From assembly GCF_003173755.1 (NCBI RefSeq), contig NZ_CP029553.1:1392501-1456500 (forward strand): a stretch of DNA of 64,000 nucleotides. The letters run 5' to 3'. This DNA is from Methylobacterium terrae. Its GTDB lineage: Bacteria > Pseudomonadota > Alphaproteobacteria > Rhizobiales > Beijerinckiaceae. A model generated the notes under the pieces. It was not told where the DNA came from, did no database searches, and saw only the letters and a list, made by a program, of their open reading frames with translations. The position numbers were made by a program, and so were the translations under genes. This document shows positions 8,937 through 18,100 of the stretch, one piece after another; position 1 is the first letter of the stretch; each line of letters begins with the position of its first letter.

Positions 8937-10469
8937 ATGACGTCGCACGTCCCGGTGGAAGGGCATGCCGCCTCCGGCAGCAAGCCGGCCCCGCCCTGCA
9001 CCATCGTGATCTTCGGCGCCGGGGGCGACCTGACGAAGCGCCTGCTGATGCCGGCGCTCTACAACCTCGCCGGCAGCCACCTCCTCGACGAGAAGACCAC
9101 CATCTGGGGCGTCGACCACACCGACGGCTCGGACGACAGCTGGCGCCAGAATCTCTCCGACACGATGGAGTCCTTCACCAGGGACGAGACGGCGGAGTTC
9201 CACGCCAAGCACATCGACCCCACGGCCTGGGGCTTCGTGCGCGACCGGCTGCACTACCTCAAGGGCGACTTCCTGGCGCCCGAGACCTACGAGCAGATCG
9301 GCGGCAAGATTCCCGGCAACGCGGTGTTCTACCTCGCGGTGGCGGCGCGCTTCTTCGCGCCGATCGTCGAGCATCTGGGCCGGGCCGGACTCCTGAAGCA
9401 GGGCGACGACGCATTCCGCCGGGTGGTGATCGAGAAGCCGTTCGGCAGCGACCTCGCCTCGGCGCAGGATCTGAACAAGCGGCTGCTCGCCGTGGCCGAC
9501 GAATCGCAGCTCTACCGGATCGACCACTTCCTCGGAAAGGAGACGGTGCAGAGCATCATGGCGATCCGCTTCGCCAACGGGATGTTCGAGCCGATCTGGC
9601 GCCGCGATTTCGTCGACCACGTCCAGATCACCGCCGCCGAGACCATCGGCGTCGAGGAGCGCGGCGCCTTCTACGAGCCGACCGGGGCCTTGCGCGACAT
9701 GGTGCCCAACCACCTGTTCCAGCTCCTGTGCATGACCGCCATGGAGCCGCCGGTCTCCTTCGACGCCGAGGCCGTGCGCACCGAGAAGGCGAAGCTCGTC
9801 CAGGCGGTGCAGCCGGTCCAGCCCGGCGACGCGGTGCGCGGCCAGTACCGGGCCGGCACCGAGCAGGGCCACGCGGTGCCGGGCTACCGCGACGAGCCGC
9901 ACGTGGCGGGCGACAGCCGCACCGAGACCTACGCGGCGTTGAAGCTCACCATCGACAACTGGCGCTGGGGCGGGGTGCCGTTCTACCTGCGCACCGGCAA
10001 GCGGATGACCGGCCGGCGCACCGAGATCGCGGTGCACTTCAAGCCCGCGCCCTACCGGCTCTTCCGCGATACGCCCGTTGACCAGGTCGCGCCGAACATC
10101 CTGCGGATCATGGTCGATCCGGTCCAGGGCATGACGACCGAGTTCAACGCCAAGGTGCCAGGCCCGTCGATGCGGCTCGGCGCCGTGCGCTCGACCTTCC
10201 GGGAGGGCGACTTCTTCCCGCAGGAGCCGAATGTCGGCTACGAGACCCTGCTCTACGACTGCCTGTGCGGCGACGCGACCCTGTTCCAGCGCGCCGACAA
10301 CATCGAGGCGTCCTGGGCCGCAGTCGATCCGCTGGTGAAGGCCTGGGGCGCCGACGGCGAGCCCGAGCCGTACGAAGCCGGCAGCGCCGGCCCGAAGGCG
10401 GCGGACGAGCTTCTGGCCCGCGACGGCCGTCGCTGGCTGCCCCTGGATGGCGACCGGTCGGGCGACTAG
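8937..10469 (+). CDS. zwf: Glucose-6-phosphate 1-dehydrogenase
   Basis: This 510-residue enzyme oxidises glucose 6-phosphate to 6-phosphogluconolactone, feeding the Entner-Doudoroff and pentose phosphate routes. Visible motifs are the coenzyme site IFGAGGDLTKRLL (residues 24-36), EKPFGSD (about 170), and the substrate signature YRIDHFLGKETVQ (about residues 193-205). The start is supported by AAGGAG seven bases upstream. The first 20 residues are a non-conserved extension. Unlike many bacteria, zwf is not followed by pgl or edd. Two glycosidase genes follow at spacings of 3 and about 20 bp, suggesting one operon. Confidence 0.95.
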   Translation: MTSHVPVEGHAASGSKPAPPCTIVIFGAGGDLTKRLLMPALYNLAGSHLLDEKTTIWGVDHTDGSDDSWRQNLSDTMESFTRDETAEFHAKHIDPTAWGFVRDRLHYLKGDFLAPETYEQIGGKIPGNAVFYLAVAARFFAPIVEHLGRAGLLKQGDDAFRRVVIEKPFGSDLASAQDLNKRLLAVADESQLYRIDHFLGKETVQSIMAIRFANGMFEPIWRRDFVDHVQITAAETIGVEERGAFYEPTGALRDMVPNHLFQLLCMTAMEPPVSFDAEAVRTEKAKLVQAVQPVQPGDAVRGQYRAGTEQGHAVPGYRDEPHVAGDSRTETYAALKLTIDNWRWGGVPFYLRTGKRMTGRRTEIAVHFKPAPYRLFRDTPVDQVAPNILRIMVDPVQGMTTEFNAKVPGPSMRLGAVRSTFREGDFFPQEPNVGYETLLYDCLCGDATLFQRADNIEASWAAVDPLVKAWGADGEPEPYEAGSAGPKAADELLARDGRRWLPLDGDRSGD

Positions 10470-10472
10470 CTC

Positions 10473-12380
10473 GTGGCCGACGCGCGCGAGTGGCTGGAGG
10501 CCGACGGGCTCGGGGGCTTCGCCTCCGGCCCCGTCGCCGGCCCGCGCACCCGGCGCTACCACGCCCTGCTCCTCACCGCGACGACCCCGCCGACCGGCCG
10601 CGTGGTGCTGGTCAACGGGTTCGAGGCCGAGGTCGCGACGACGGGTGGAACCGTGCCGCTCTCGACGCAGGCCTACGCGCCGGACGTGGTCCATCCGGAT
10701 GGCTGGCTCCACGTCGCGGCGTTCTCGCCCCGGCCCTGGCCGAGCTGGACCTACCGGCTGCCCGACGGCACGGCGCTCCGGCACGAGGTGCTGGTCGAGC
10801 CGGATTCCTGCGAGACGCTGCTGCGCTGGCAGCGCCTGGACGGGAACGGCCCGTGCGCCCTCACCGTGCGCCCGCTCCTCTCGGGCCGCGACTACCACGC
10901 CCTCCACCACGAGAACCCGGCCTTCGCCTTCGCGGCGACGGTCCGGGGCGGCAACGTCGTTTGGCGGCCCTACCCGGACCTGCCGGCGGTCGCGGCGCTG
11001 ACCAACGGGACTTACGCCCACGCGCCCGACTGGTACCGGAATTTCCTCTACGCGGCCGAACGCGCGCGCGGCCTCGACGACCTGGAGGACCTGGCGAGCC
11101 CGGGCGCCTTCACCTTCGACATCGCCGCCGGCCCCGCCGTGATGATCCTGCGCAGCGGCGACGGCCTCTCCGTCCGGGCCGGCTCCCATGCCGAGCGGCT
11201 GACGGCGGCCGAGCGGGCGCGGCGCGAGGCGCTGACGCCGCTGGCGCTCGCGGCCGGCGCCTACCTGGTCGACCGGCCGGGCGGGCGCACCCTCGTGGCG
11301 GGCTTCCCGTGGTTCACCGATTGGGGTCGCGACACCTTCATCGCGCTGCGCGGCCTCCTCGTCGCCACCGGCGCGCTCGCGCAGGCGCGCGCGATCCTCG
11401 TCGCCTGGGCCGGCGCGGTGAGCGAGGGCATGATGCCGAACCGCTTCCCCGACCGGGGCGAGGCGCCGGACTACAACGCCGTCGATGCCTCGCTCTGGTA
11501 CGTGATCGCGGTCCACGACGTGCTCGCCGCGCACGAGGCCGCCGGCCTCGCCGTGCCGGAGGCGGAGGCCGCCCGGCTGACGCGAGCCTGCGCGGCGATC
11601 CTCGACGGCTACGCCGCCGGCACCCGGTACGGCATCGCGGCCGATGCGGACGGGCTCCTGCGCGCCGGCGTGCCGGGGGTGCAGCTGACCTGGATGGACG
11701 CCAAGGTCGGCGACCGGGTGATCACGCCCCGCATCGGCAAGCCGGTCGAGGTCCAGGCGCTGTGGATCAACGCGCTGCGGATCGGCGCGGCGCGCTGGTC
11801 GCCGCGCTGGGGCGACCTCGAGCGGCGCGCCTCCGGCAGCTTCGCACGCTTCGTCTCGCCGTCGGGCGCCCTCTACGATGTGATCGATGCCGACCACGTC
11901 CCGGGTGCGGTCGATACCAAGTTGCGGCCGAACCAGATCCTGGCGGTGGGCGGCCTGCCCCACCGGCTCCTCAACGGCGACGCCGCGCGCGCGGTGGTCG
12001 AGGCGGTGGAGGCGCGGCTCCTCACGCCGCTCGGCCTGCGCTCCCTCGACCCCGCCGACCCGGACTATCGCGGCACCTATGCGGGCGGTCCCGCGGAGCG
12101 CGACGGCGCCTACCACCAGGGCACGGTCTGGCCCTGGCTGATCGGTCCCTTCGTCGATGCCTGGCTCGGCCAGCGCGACCGCACGCCCGAGGCCAAGGCC
12201 GAGGCGCGGGCCCGCTTCCTGCCGCCGCTCTCGGCCCACCTCGACGAGGCCGGCCTCGGCCACGTCTGCGAGGTCGCCGACGGCGACCCGCCGCACCGCC
12301 CCGGCGGCTGCCCGTTCCAGGCCTGGTCCCTCGGCGAACTGATCCGCGTGCGGCGGATGCTCGACCTCGATCCGGTGTGA
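10473..12380 (+). CDS. Amylo-alpha-1,6-glucosidase (glycogen debranching, GH133 type)
   Basis: The 635-residue protein has an N-terminal GDE_N-like beta domain (about 1-220; starts WLEADGLGGFASGPVAGP). A C-terminal (alpha/alpha)6 barrel carries WFTDWGRDTFIALRG, NRFPDRGEAPDYNAVDASLW and GAYHQGTVWPWLIGPF. These match archaeal/bacterial-type debranching enzymes that hydrolyse alpha-1,6 branch stubs and lack the GH13 transferase half of eukaryotic enzymes. The GTG start at 10473 is 3 bases after the zwf stop. No signal peptide is seen, so it acts on cytosolic glycogen or maltodextrin. It probably channels freed glucose toward zwf after phosphorylation by a kinase encoded elsewhere. Confidence 0.88.
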   Translation: MADAREWLEADGLGGFASGPVAGPRTRRYHALLLTATTPPTGRVVLVNGFEAEVATTGGTVPLSTQAYAPDVVHPDGWLHVAAFSPRPWPSWTYRLPDGTALRHEVLVEPDSCETLLRWQRLDGNGPCALTVRPLLSGRDYHALHHENPAFAFAATVRGGNVVWRPYPDLPAVAALTNGTYAHAPDWYRNFLYAAERARGLDDLEDLASPGAFTFDIAAGPAVMILRSGDGLSVRAGSHAERLTAAERARREALTPLALAAGAYLVDRPGGRTLVAGFPWFTDWGRDTFIALRGLLVATGALAQARAILVAWAGAVSEGMMPNRFPDRGEAPDYNAVDASLWYVIAVHDVLAAHEAAGLAVPEAEAARLTRACAAILDGYAAGTRYGIAADADGLLRAGVPGVQLTWMDAKVGDRVITPRIGKPVEVQALWINALRIGAARWSPRWGDLERRASGSFARFVSPSGALYDVIDADHVPGAVDTKLRPNQILAVGGLPHRLLNGDAARAVVEAVEARLLTPLGLRSLDPADPDYRGTYAGGPAERDGAYHQGTVWPWLIGPFVDAWLGQRDRTPEAKAEARARFLPPLSAHLDEAGLGHVCEVADGDPPHRPGGCPFQAWSLGELIRVRRMLDLDPV

Positions 12381-12400
12381 CCTCCATGGAGAGTCCCGCG

Positions 12401-15106
12401 ATGCCCGCCTCCCCCGCCTCCTGCCTCACCGACACCGCGGAGGGCCGCCGCCTCGCCGCCGTCGAGACCGAGGGCTGGCACCGCTGGGGGCCGTACGTGA
12501 GCGAGCGGCAATGGGGCACGGTGCGGGAGGATTACAGCGAGGGCGGCACCGCCTGGGACTACCTGCCCCACGATCACGCCCGCTCCCGCGCCTATCGCTG
12601 GGGCGAGGACGGCATCGCGGGCTTCAGCGACGACCGCCAGCTCTGGTGCCTGGGTCTCGCCCTGTGGAACGGCCGCGACCCGATCCTGAAGGAGCGGATG
12701 TTCGGGCTCACCAACAGCGAGGGCAATCACGGCGAGGACGTCAAGGAGCTGTGGTGGTACCTCGATGCCACCCCGACCCATTCCTACATGCGGATGCTCT
12801 ACAAGTATCCGCAAGGCCCCTTTCCCTACGCCGACCTCGTGGCCGAGAACGGCCGGCGCAAGGGGCGGAACCTGCCTGAATACGAGCTGGCCGATACCGG
12901 CATCTTCGAAGGCGGGCGCTATCACGACGTGACCGTGGACTACGCCAAGGCCGCGCCCGACGACGTGCTGATGCGGGTCACGATCGTCAATCGCGGGCCC
13001 GACGCCGCAGACCTCCACGTCCTGCCGCACCTCGTCGCCCGCAACACCTGGTCGTGGGGGCGGGAGGCCTGGGAACCGGCGCAGCCGCGCCCGCTCCTGC
13101 GCCTGACCGAGACCGGCGCCGTCGAGGCGACGCGCGGGCGCTCGCCGGCTTTGCGGCTCACGGCCCTGCAGCCGGCCGAGTTCCTGTTCTGCGAGAACGA
13201 GACCAATGCCCGGCGGCTCTTCGGCACGCCCGGCCCGGCCCACCCGAAGGACGCGATCAACGACCGCGTCGTCGAGGGCCGGCAGGATGCCGTGAGCCCG
13301 CTCGCCGAGGGCACCAAATGCGCCGCCTGGACGCGCGTGACCGTGCCGGCCGGCGGGGTCGTCACCTTGCGCTTCCGCCTTAGCCCCGCAGCGAGCCCGG
13401 ACGAGCGCGACGTCGCCGCCTTCGACGCCGTGATGGCGCGCCGCGTCGCCGAGGCCGACGAATTCTACGGCGCGCTGCAGCGCGACATCGCCGACCCGGA
13501 CGCCCGCCTGGTGCAGCGCCAGGCGCTCGCCGGCATGCTGTGGTCGAAGCAGTTCTACCATTTCGACGTCCGGCGCTGGCTTGCCGGCGACCCGGCCCAG
13601 CCGGCGCCGCCGGAGGCGCGCCGCCACGGCCGCGACAGCGACTGGACGCACCTCAACAACGCCGACATCGTCTCGATGCCGGACAAGTGGGAGTACCCCT
13701 GGTACGCGGCCTGGGACCTCGCCTTCCACTGCGTGACCTTCGCGCTGATCGACCCGGCCTTCGCCAAGGGCCAGCTGATCCTGCTCACCCGCGAATGGTA
13801 CATGCACCCGAACGGGCAGTTGCCGGCCTACGAATGGGCCTTCGGCGACGTGAACCCGCCGGTCCATGCCTGGGCGGCGCTCCGGGTCTACCGCATGGAC
13901 CAGGCGATGACGGGCAGGCCCGACCGCGCCTTCCTCGAGCGCGTCTTCCACAAGCTGATGCTGAACTTCACCTGGTGGGTGAACCGCAAGGATGCCGGCG
14001 ACCGCAACGTGTTCCAGGGCGGCTTCCTCGGGCTCGACAACATCGGCATCTTCGACCGCTCGGCGACGCTTCCCACCGGCGGCACCCTCGACCAGGCCGA
14101 CGGCACCGCCTGGATGGCGATGTACAGCCTCAACCTGATGCGCATCGCCCTCGAACTCGCGGTCGAGGACCCGGTCTACGAGGACATCGCCACCAAGTTC
14201 TTCGAGCACTTCCTGACCATCGCCGAGGCGATGACCCATGTCGGCGGTGACAGTTCCGGCCTGTGGGACGAGGCGGACGAGTTCTACTACGACGTGCTCA
14301 GCCTCCCCGACGGTCGCCAAGTGCCGCTGCGGGTGCGATCCCTCGTCGGGCTGATCCCGCTCTGCGCCGTCGAGGTGCTGGACGACGATCTGGCCGAGCG
14401 CTTTCCCGCCTTCGCCCGCCGCGCCCGCTGGCTCCTCACCCACCGCCCCGACCTCGCCGCCCAGGTCTCGCGCTGGGAGGAGCCGGGCCGCGGCAACCGG
14501 GTGCTGCTCTCGCTGCTGCGTCGCCACCGCATGAAGGCGCTCCTGCGCCGGATGCTCGACGAGACGGAGTTCCTGTCCCCCCACGGCGTCCGCTCGGTCT
14601 CGAAGGCGCACGAGGCGGCGCCGTTCCGCTTTCCCTGGGACGGCCAGACCTTCGCGGTCGATTACGAGCCGGCGGAATCGACCACCGCCGTGTTCGGCGG
14701 CAACTCGAACTGGCGCGGCCCGATCTGGCTGCCGATCAACTTCTTGCTTGTCGAGGCGCTGACCGAGTTCGGCCGCTTCTACGGTCCGGACTTCACGATC
14801 GAGTGCCCGGCGGGCTCGGGGCATTACCTCACCCTGCCGCAGATCGCCGACGAACTGTCCGCACGGCTCACCCGCCTCGTCCTGCGCGGCCCCGACGGCC
14901 GCCGCCCGGTGCTGGGCGACAATCCCTTGTTCCAGGACGATCCGCACTTTCGCGATCACATCCCGTTCCACGAGTACTTCCATGGGGACACCGGCGCGGG
15001 ATTGGGCGCGGCGCATCAGACCGGGTGGACGGGCCTGCTGGCGCTGTTGCTCCAGCCGCGGCGGGTGGTGGCCGGCGGTCATGTGCCGGCGGCGCCGGAG
15101 GCTTGA
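12401..15106 (+). CDS. GH63-like glucosidase (MGH1-type barrel)
   Basis: The 901-residue protein has an N-terminal beta-sandwich (about 1-320), then an (alpha/alpha)6 barrel of the GH63/mannosylglycerate-hydrolase type. Key segments are SMPDKWEYPWYAAWDLAFH (about residue 425), LPAYEWAFGDVNPPVHAWA, LDQADGTAWMAMY and FGGNSNWRGPIWLPINF. The acidic residues in WDLAFH, YEWAFGD and LDQADGTAW are the likely catalytic or substrate-contact set. Related bacterial proteins are annotated simply as glucosidase; the natural substrate is unknown. The ATG at 12401 has GGAGAG 7 bases upstream and is preferred over the in-frame ATG at 12386. It is the last gene of the zwf unit. Confidence 0.82.
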   Translation: MPASPASCLTDTAEGRRLAAVETEGWHRWGPYVSERQWGTVREDYSEGGTAWDYLPHDHARSRAYRWGEDGIAGFSDDRQLWCLGLALWNGRDPILKERMFGLTNSEGNHGEDVKELWWYLDATPTHSYMRMLYKYPQGPFPYADLVAENGRRKGRNLPEYELADTGIFEGGRYHDVTVDYAKAAPDDVLMRVTIVNRGPDAADLHVLPHLVARNTWSWGREAWEPAQPRPLLRLTETGAVEATRGRSPALRLTALQPAEFLFCENETNARRLFGTPGPAHPKDAINDRVVEGRQDAVSPLAEGTKCAAWTRVTVPAGGVVTLRFRLSPAASPDERDVAAFDAVMARRVAEADEFYGALQRDIADPDARLVQRQALAGMLWSKQFYHFDVRRWLAGDPAQPAPPEARRHGRDSDWTHLNNADIVSMPDKWEYPWYAAWDLAFHCVTFALIDPAFAKGQLILLTREWYMHPNGQLPAYEWAFGDVNPPVHAWAALRVYRMDQAMTGRPDRAFLERVFHKLMLNFTWWVNRKDAGDRNVFQGGFLGLDNIGIFDRSATLPTGGTLDQADGTAWMAMYSLNLMRIALELAVEDPVYEDIATKFFEHFLTIAEAMTHVGGDSSGLWDEADEFYYDVLSLPDGRQVPLRVRSLVGLIPLCAVEVLDDDLAERFPAFARRARWLLTHRPDLAAQVSRWEEPGRGNRVLLSLLRRHRMKALLRRMLDETEFLSPHGVRSVSKAHEAAPFRFPWDGQTFAVDYEPAESTTAVFGGNSNWRGPIWLPINFLLVEALTEFGRFYGPDFTIECPAGSGHYLTLPQIADELSARLTRLVLRGPDGRRPVLGDNPLFQDDPHFRDHIPFHEYFHGDTGAGLGAAHQTGWTGLLALLLQPRRVVAGGHVPAAPEA

Positions 15107-15961
15107 GGCGTCATCGCTGATCGGCTTGACCTGGGGACGGGTTGAGGCCGGTCCAACTCGGACTTCTAATCGGAGGTCATAGGGTAGGCTGTCATCCGAA
15201 GCCGCGCACCGATCGCACTCATAGCCGAGAGGGAGGCGCTGGAAAGCTCGGCTATGGTACAGTGGAGGCCGACTCCTGCATCATACCCCACGTCAAAGCA
15301 ACAATCGGTCGCGTTGTGCCATGCCTCCGCTAAATCTGGCAGAAGAAATTTTATTATTCGAATCAATTATGCAATGCAGGCATCGGCATTATCGTATTGC
15401 TCTAGCGCACAGAATGAAAATCCATCCTCTTCATCACGGCGTAGAATGGTATGTTCTCGAAAATGCCTAATGATTTCATGGCTATTCTCCCCATGACCCA
15501 ATACATCGACATCGATATTCCGAAATCACAATCCGCGGTCCATGAGAGAAGTCCGATATAGGCAAAAATTGTTCGTCAAAAACTCAGACAAAACTGGCAG
15601 GTCCGCTAGCTAACACTCAGCAGCCCTCTGCCGCGCGCTCAATGGCGACATCCAGCGTGGTCCAGTTGGACAGAGGGGTAGCGGCGATCGAAGATCGCGC
15701 AGGGTGACACGCTTCCGTGCAAAGCTCTGAGCGTCGTGCTGACTGCGCAACGCTTAGCGGTTTACTCGGAAGCGTGTCACCCTCACGCGGGATCTTCGAT
15801 CCCCAGGCCCCTCTCCCATACTGGAGAGGGGAGAAACGCTACACCTTTATTGGACAGATCAAGCGGAAGCCGTATCACGGAAGGCCATGACGCTGAGTTT
15901 CGCCTTCCATGCAGTAACACCTTTCGCGCGATCAAGCCGATCGGGTTCTGACCCTCATGCC
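15107..15961. other. 855-bp gene-poor gap with AT-rich core and a palindromic element
   Basis: No convincing gene is present. Bases 15340-15600 are clearly AT-richer than the rest of the window, which suggests imported or decaying DNA. Two overlapping small frames look protein-like. On the plus strand, 15321-15470 encodes 49 codons starting MPPLNLAEEILLFESIMQC. On the minus strand, antisense to it, a frame ends EQYDNADACIA but has no clear start. Neither has a good ribosome-binding site and I recognise neither. The right part (15686-15800) is an inverted-repeat element, described separately. 15801-15961 contains a further small CCCTCTCC/GGAGAGGG hairpin and nothing else. Confidence 0.6.
15686..15800. 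repeat. Inverted-repeat element, copy C (divergent)
   Basis: Arms 15686-15717 and 15767-15800 are imperfect inverted repeats (outer GATCGAAGATC, inner GGGTGACACGCTTCCG). They enclose about 50 bp containing GCTTAGCGGTTTA. The inner junction AGCGTGTCACCCTCA and the AGCG-TTTA core match the two longer copies at 27.6 kb and 47.7 kb, so this is a diverged member of one family. It lies downstream of the rRNA methyltransferase gene. Confidence 0.6.
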
Positions 15962-17242
15962 TCACCGCTTCTTCCCCGGCCGCCGGAACACCCCGACGAT
16001 TTCGACATGCGGCGAGTGCCGGAACTGGTCGACCGGCGTCACCGCCTCCAGCCGGTAGCCGCCGCGCACGAGGAGCGCCGCGTCGCGGGCGAAGCTGCCG
16101 GCGTCGCAGGACACGCCGACCACCACCGGCACCTTCGATTCGGCGATTCTCGCGCTCTGCGACTCGGCGCCGGCCCGGGGCGGGTCGAACACGATGGCGT
16201 CGTGGCGGTCGAGTTCGGGGGCCAGCAGCGGGCGGCGGAAGAGGTCGCGGCGCTCGGTCGTGACGGTGCGCAGGCCCGGCGTCTCGCGGAAGGCGCGGTC
16301 GAGGGCCTTGAGCGCCCCGTCCTCACCCTCGACGGCGTGGACGGTGTGGCCCTCGGCGAGCGACAGCGAGAAGGCGCCGGCGCCGGAGAACAGGTCGACC
16401 ACCCGCTTGGCCTTCGCCACCCCCTCGACGACGAGGCGGGCGAGCGTCGCCTCGCCCTCGGCCGTCGCCTGGAGGAAGCCGCCGGCGGGAGGCACCAGCC
16501 GGGAGCGGCCGACGGGAATCTCGGGCGGGCGGCGCACGATCAGCACCTCGCCATGGAGCGAGAGCCGGGCGAGATCGAGTTCGCCCGCGAGCAGCACCAG
16601 GGCCTGGCGCGCCCGGTCGGAGGCCGGGCCGTGGCCGCGGATGTCGACGTCGAGGCCGTTCGCCGTCGCGGTCACCTGGACGTCGAGGGGCTTTCCGCCG
16701 CCGCCGCCGAGAGGACGGCTGACCGCCCGGGCGACCTCGGGCGCGCGGTGCAGGGCGGGTTCCGTGATCGGGCAATGGTCGATCGCGACCAGCGCGTGGC
16801 TGCGCGCCGCCATGAAGCCGGCCTGCGGCCCGCCCTTCGGCGGGTGCCCGCCTTCGCCCGCGCGCACGTGCAGGGTGATGCGGCGGCGGCCCGCGCCGTG
16901 GGCATCGAGGAGCGGCGCCACCGGCGCCTCGATCCCGGCTCGCGCCAGGGCGCCGACGACGAGGTCGCGCTTCCACTCGGCATAGGGCGCGGGTGCGAGG
17001 TGCTGGATGGCGCAGCCGCCGCAGGTGCCAAAATACGGGCAGAACGGCGCGATCCGGTCCGGCGAGGCGGCGAGCACCGCGTCGAGCCGGGCGCGGGGCG
17101 GGCGGGTGCCCTCCTCCGGTACGGCCCGCACGGTCTCGCCCGGAAGGGCGCCCGGTACCACGACGCCGTTCAGGCTCACCCCGTCGCCGCGCAGGCCGAG
17201 GCGGGCGATCTCGCAGGTCGTCATCTCCGCACCGTCACTCAT
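15962..17242 (-). CDS. Class I RNA (uracil-5-) methyltransferase, TrmA/RlmD type
   Basis: This 426-residue SAM-dependent methyltransferase of the RumA/RlmD family methylates a uridine C5 in rRNA or tRNA. It has an N-terminal TRAM-like segment (LGLRGDGVS) and the iron-sulfur cysteines CPYFGTCGGC near residue 68. The SAM-binding motif VVDLFSGAGAFSLSLA is near residue 288. VFDPPRAGAESQS and the catalytic-Cys motif GVSCDAGSFARD come near the C-terminus. The ATG at 17242 overlaps the tlyA stop by 4 bases, so it is translated with tlyA as the downstream gene. Which uridine is modified cannot be read from the sequence. Confidence 0.88.
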   Translation of the reverse strand: MSDGAEMTTCEIARLGLRGDGVSLNGVVVPGALPGETVRAVPEEGTRPPRARLDAVLAASPDRIAPFCPYFGTCGGCAIQHLAPAPYAEWKRDLVVGALARAGIEAPVAPLLDAHGAGRRRITLHVRAGEGGHPPKGGPQAGFMAARSHALVAIDHCPITEPALHRAPEVARAVSRPLGGGGGKPLDVQVTATANGLDVDIRGHGPASDRARQALVLLAGELDLARLSLHGEVLIVRRPPEIPVGRSRLVPPAGGFLQATAEGEATLARLVVEGVAKAKRVVDLFSGAGAFSLSLAEGHTVHAVEGEDGALKALDRAFRETPGLRTVTTERRDLFRRPLLAPELDRHDAIVFDPPRAGAESQSARIAESKVPVVVGVSCDAGSFARDAALLVRGGYRLEAVTPVDQFRHSPHVEIVGVFRRPGKKR

Positions 17243-17982
17243 CGTCCGGCCTCCCGCACCGCGCCGATCAGGAATTCCCGGTTGCCGTCGCCGCCGTCGA
17301 TCGGCGACGGGATCAGGCCGCGCACCGTGAAGGCCAGCGACGCGACGAGATCGCGGATGCGCGCGCAGACCGTCTCCAGCACCGCCTCGTCCCGCACCAG
17401 CCCGCCGCGGCCGACATGCTCGCGCCCGGCCTCGAATTGCGGCTTGATCAAAGCCACCAAGGCAGCGTCCTGCGCCAGGAGCGGGATGATAGGCGGCAGG
17501 ACCAGCCGCAGGGAGATGAAGCTCACGTCGATCACCAGGAGGGAGGGCGGCTCGGGGAAGGGAGTCAGGGAGCGGGCGTCGGTCGCCTCGAGCGCCGCTA
17601 CGCGCGGGTCGGCGGCGAGGCTCGGATGGAGCTGGAAGCGGCCGACGTCGACGGCGTGGACGAGGGCGGCGCCGCGGCGCAGCAGCACGTCGGTGAAGCC
17701 GCCGGTGGAGGCGCCGATATCGAGGCAGGTCCGCCCCGCCGGGTCGATCCCGAAGGCGTCGAGGGCGGCGGCGAGCTTGAGGCCGCCGCGGGAGACGTAG
17801 GGGTGCGGCGCCTCGGCGACGATGGCAGCGCTCCGGGGGATCAGGTCGGACGGCTTGCGCACGACGACGCCGTCCGCCCGCACCAGGCCGGCCTCGATCG
17901 CACCCTGCGCCCGTGCCCGGCTCTCGAAATGGCCCGCCTCCACCAGGAGGCGGTCGGCCCGCAGCCGCTCGCCCGTCGTCAT
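17239..17982 (-). CDS. tlyA: TlyA-family 2'-O-methyltransferase
   Basis: The 247-residue protein has an N-terminal S4 RNA-binding domain (RADRLLVEAGHFESRARAQ, residues 8-26) and an FtsJ-like methyltransferase domain. The SAM motif is CLDIGASTGGFTDVLL (about residue 93) and the catalytic-region motif is LIKPQFEAGREHVGRGG (about residue 180). TlyA enzymes 2'-O-methylate cytidines of 16S and/or 23S rRNA. The ATG at 17982 opens at the S4 domain. In many relatives tlyA directly follows dxs; here sodC, on the opposite strand, separates them. The gene is coupled to the methyltransferase downstream by ATGA overlap. Confidence 0.9.
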   Translation of the reverse strand: MTTGERLRADRLLVEAGHFESRARAQGAIEAGLVRADGVVVRKPSDLIPRSAAIVAEAPHPYVSRGGLKLAAALDAFGIDPAGRTCLDIGASTGGFTDVLLRRGAALVHAVDVGRFQLHPSLAADPRVAALEATDARSLTPFPEPPSLLVIDVSFISLRLVLPPIIPLLAQDAALVALIKPQFEAGREHVGRGGLVRDEAVLETVCARIRDLVASLAFTVRGLIPSPIDGGDGNREFLIGAVREAGR

Positions 17983-18100
17983 CGCCCTCGATCCTTGGTC
18001 GTGTATGACCGTATCCGTCGCTGCTTCCGCCCTTGCCGGGGCGTCCCCGCCGGCGCCGGATGCCCTAGCTATACGGCGACACACGAGGAGAGTGTTCGAG

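Noticed and set aside
8775..12296. Very long open frame on the minus strand across zwf and the debranching enzyme gene
   Set aside because: It is antisense to two clear genes, its product is an Arg/Gly/His-rich chain with no domain, and very high GC removes stop codons from shadow frames.
12110..15082. 990-codon minus-strand frame opposite the GH63-like gene
   Set aside because: Same reason: the plus-strand protein has conserved catalytic motifs and the antisense product has none.
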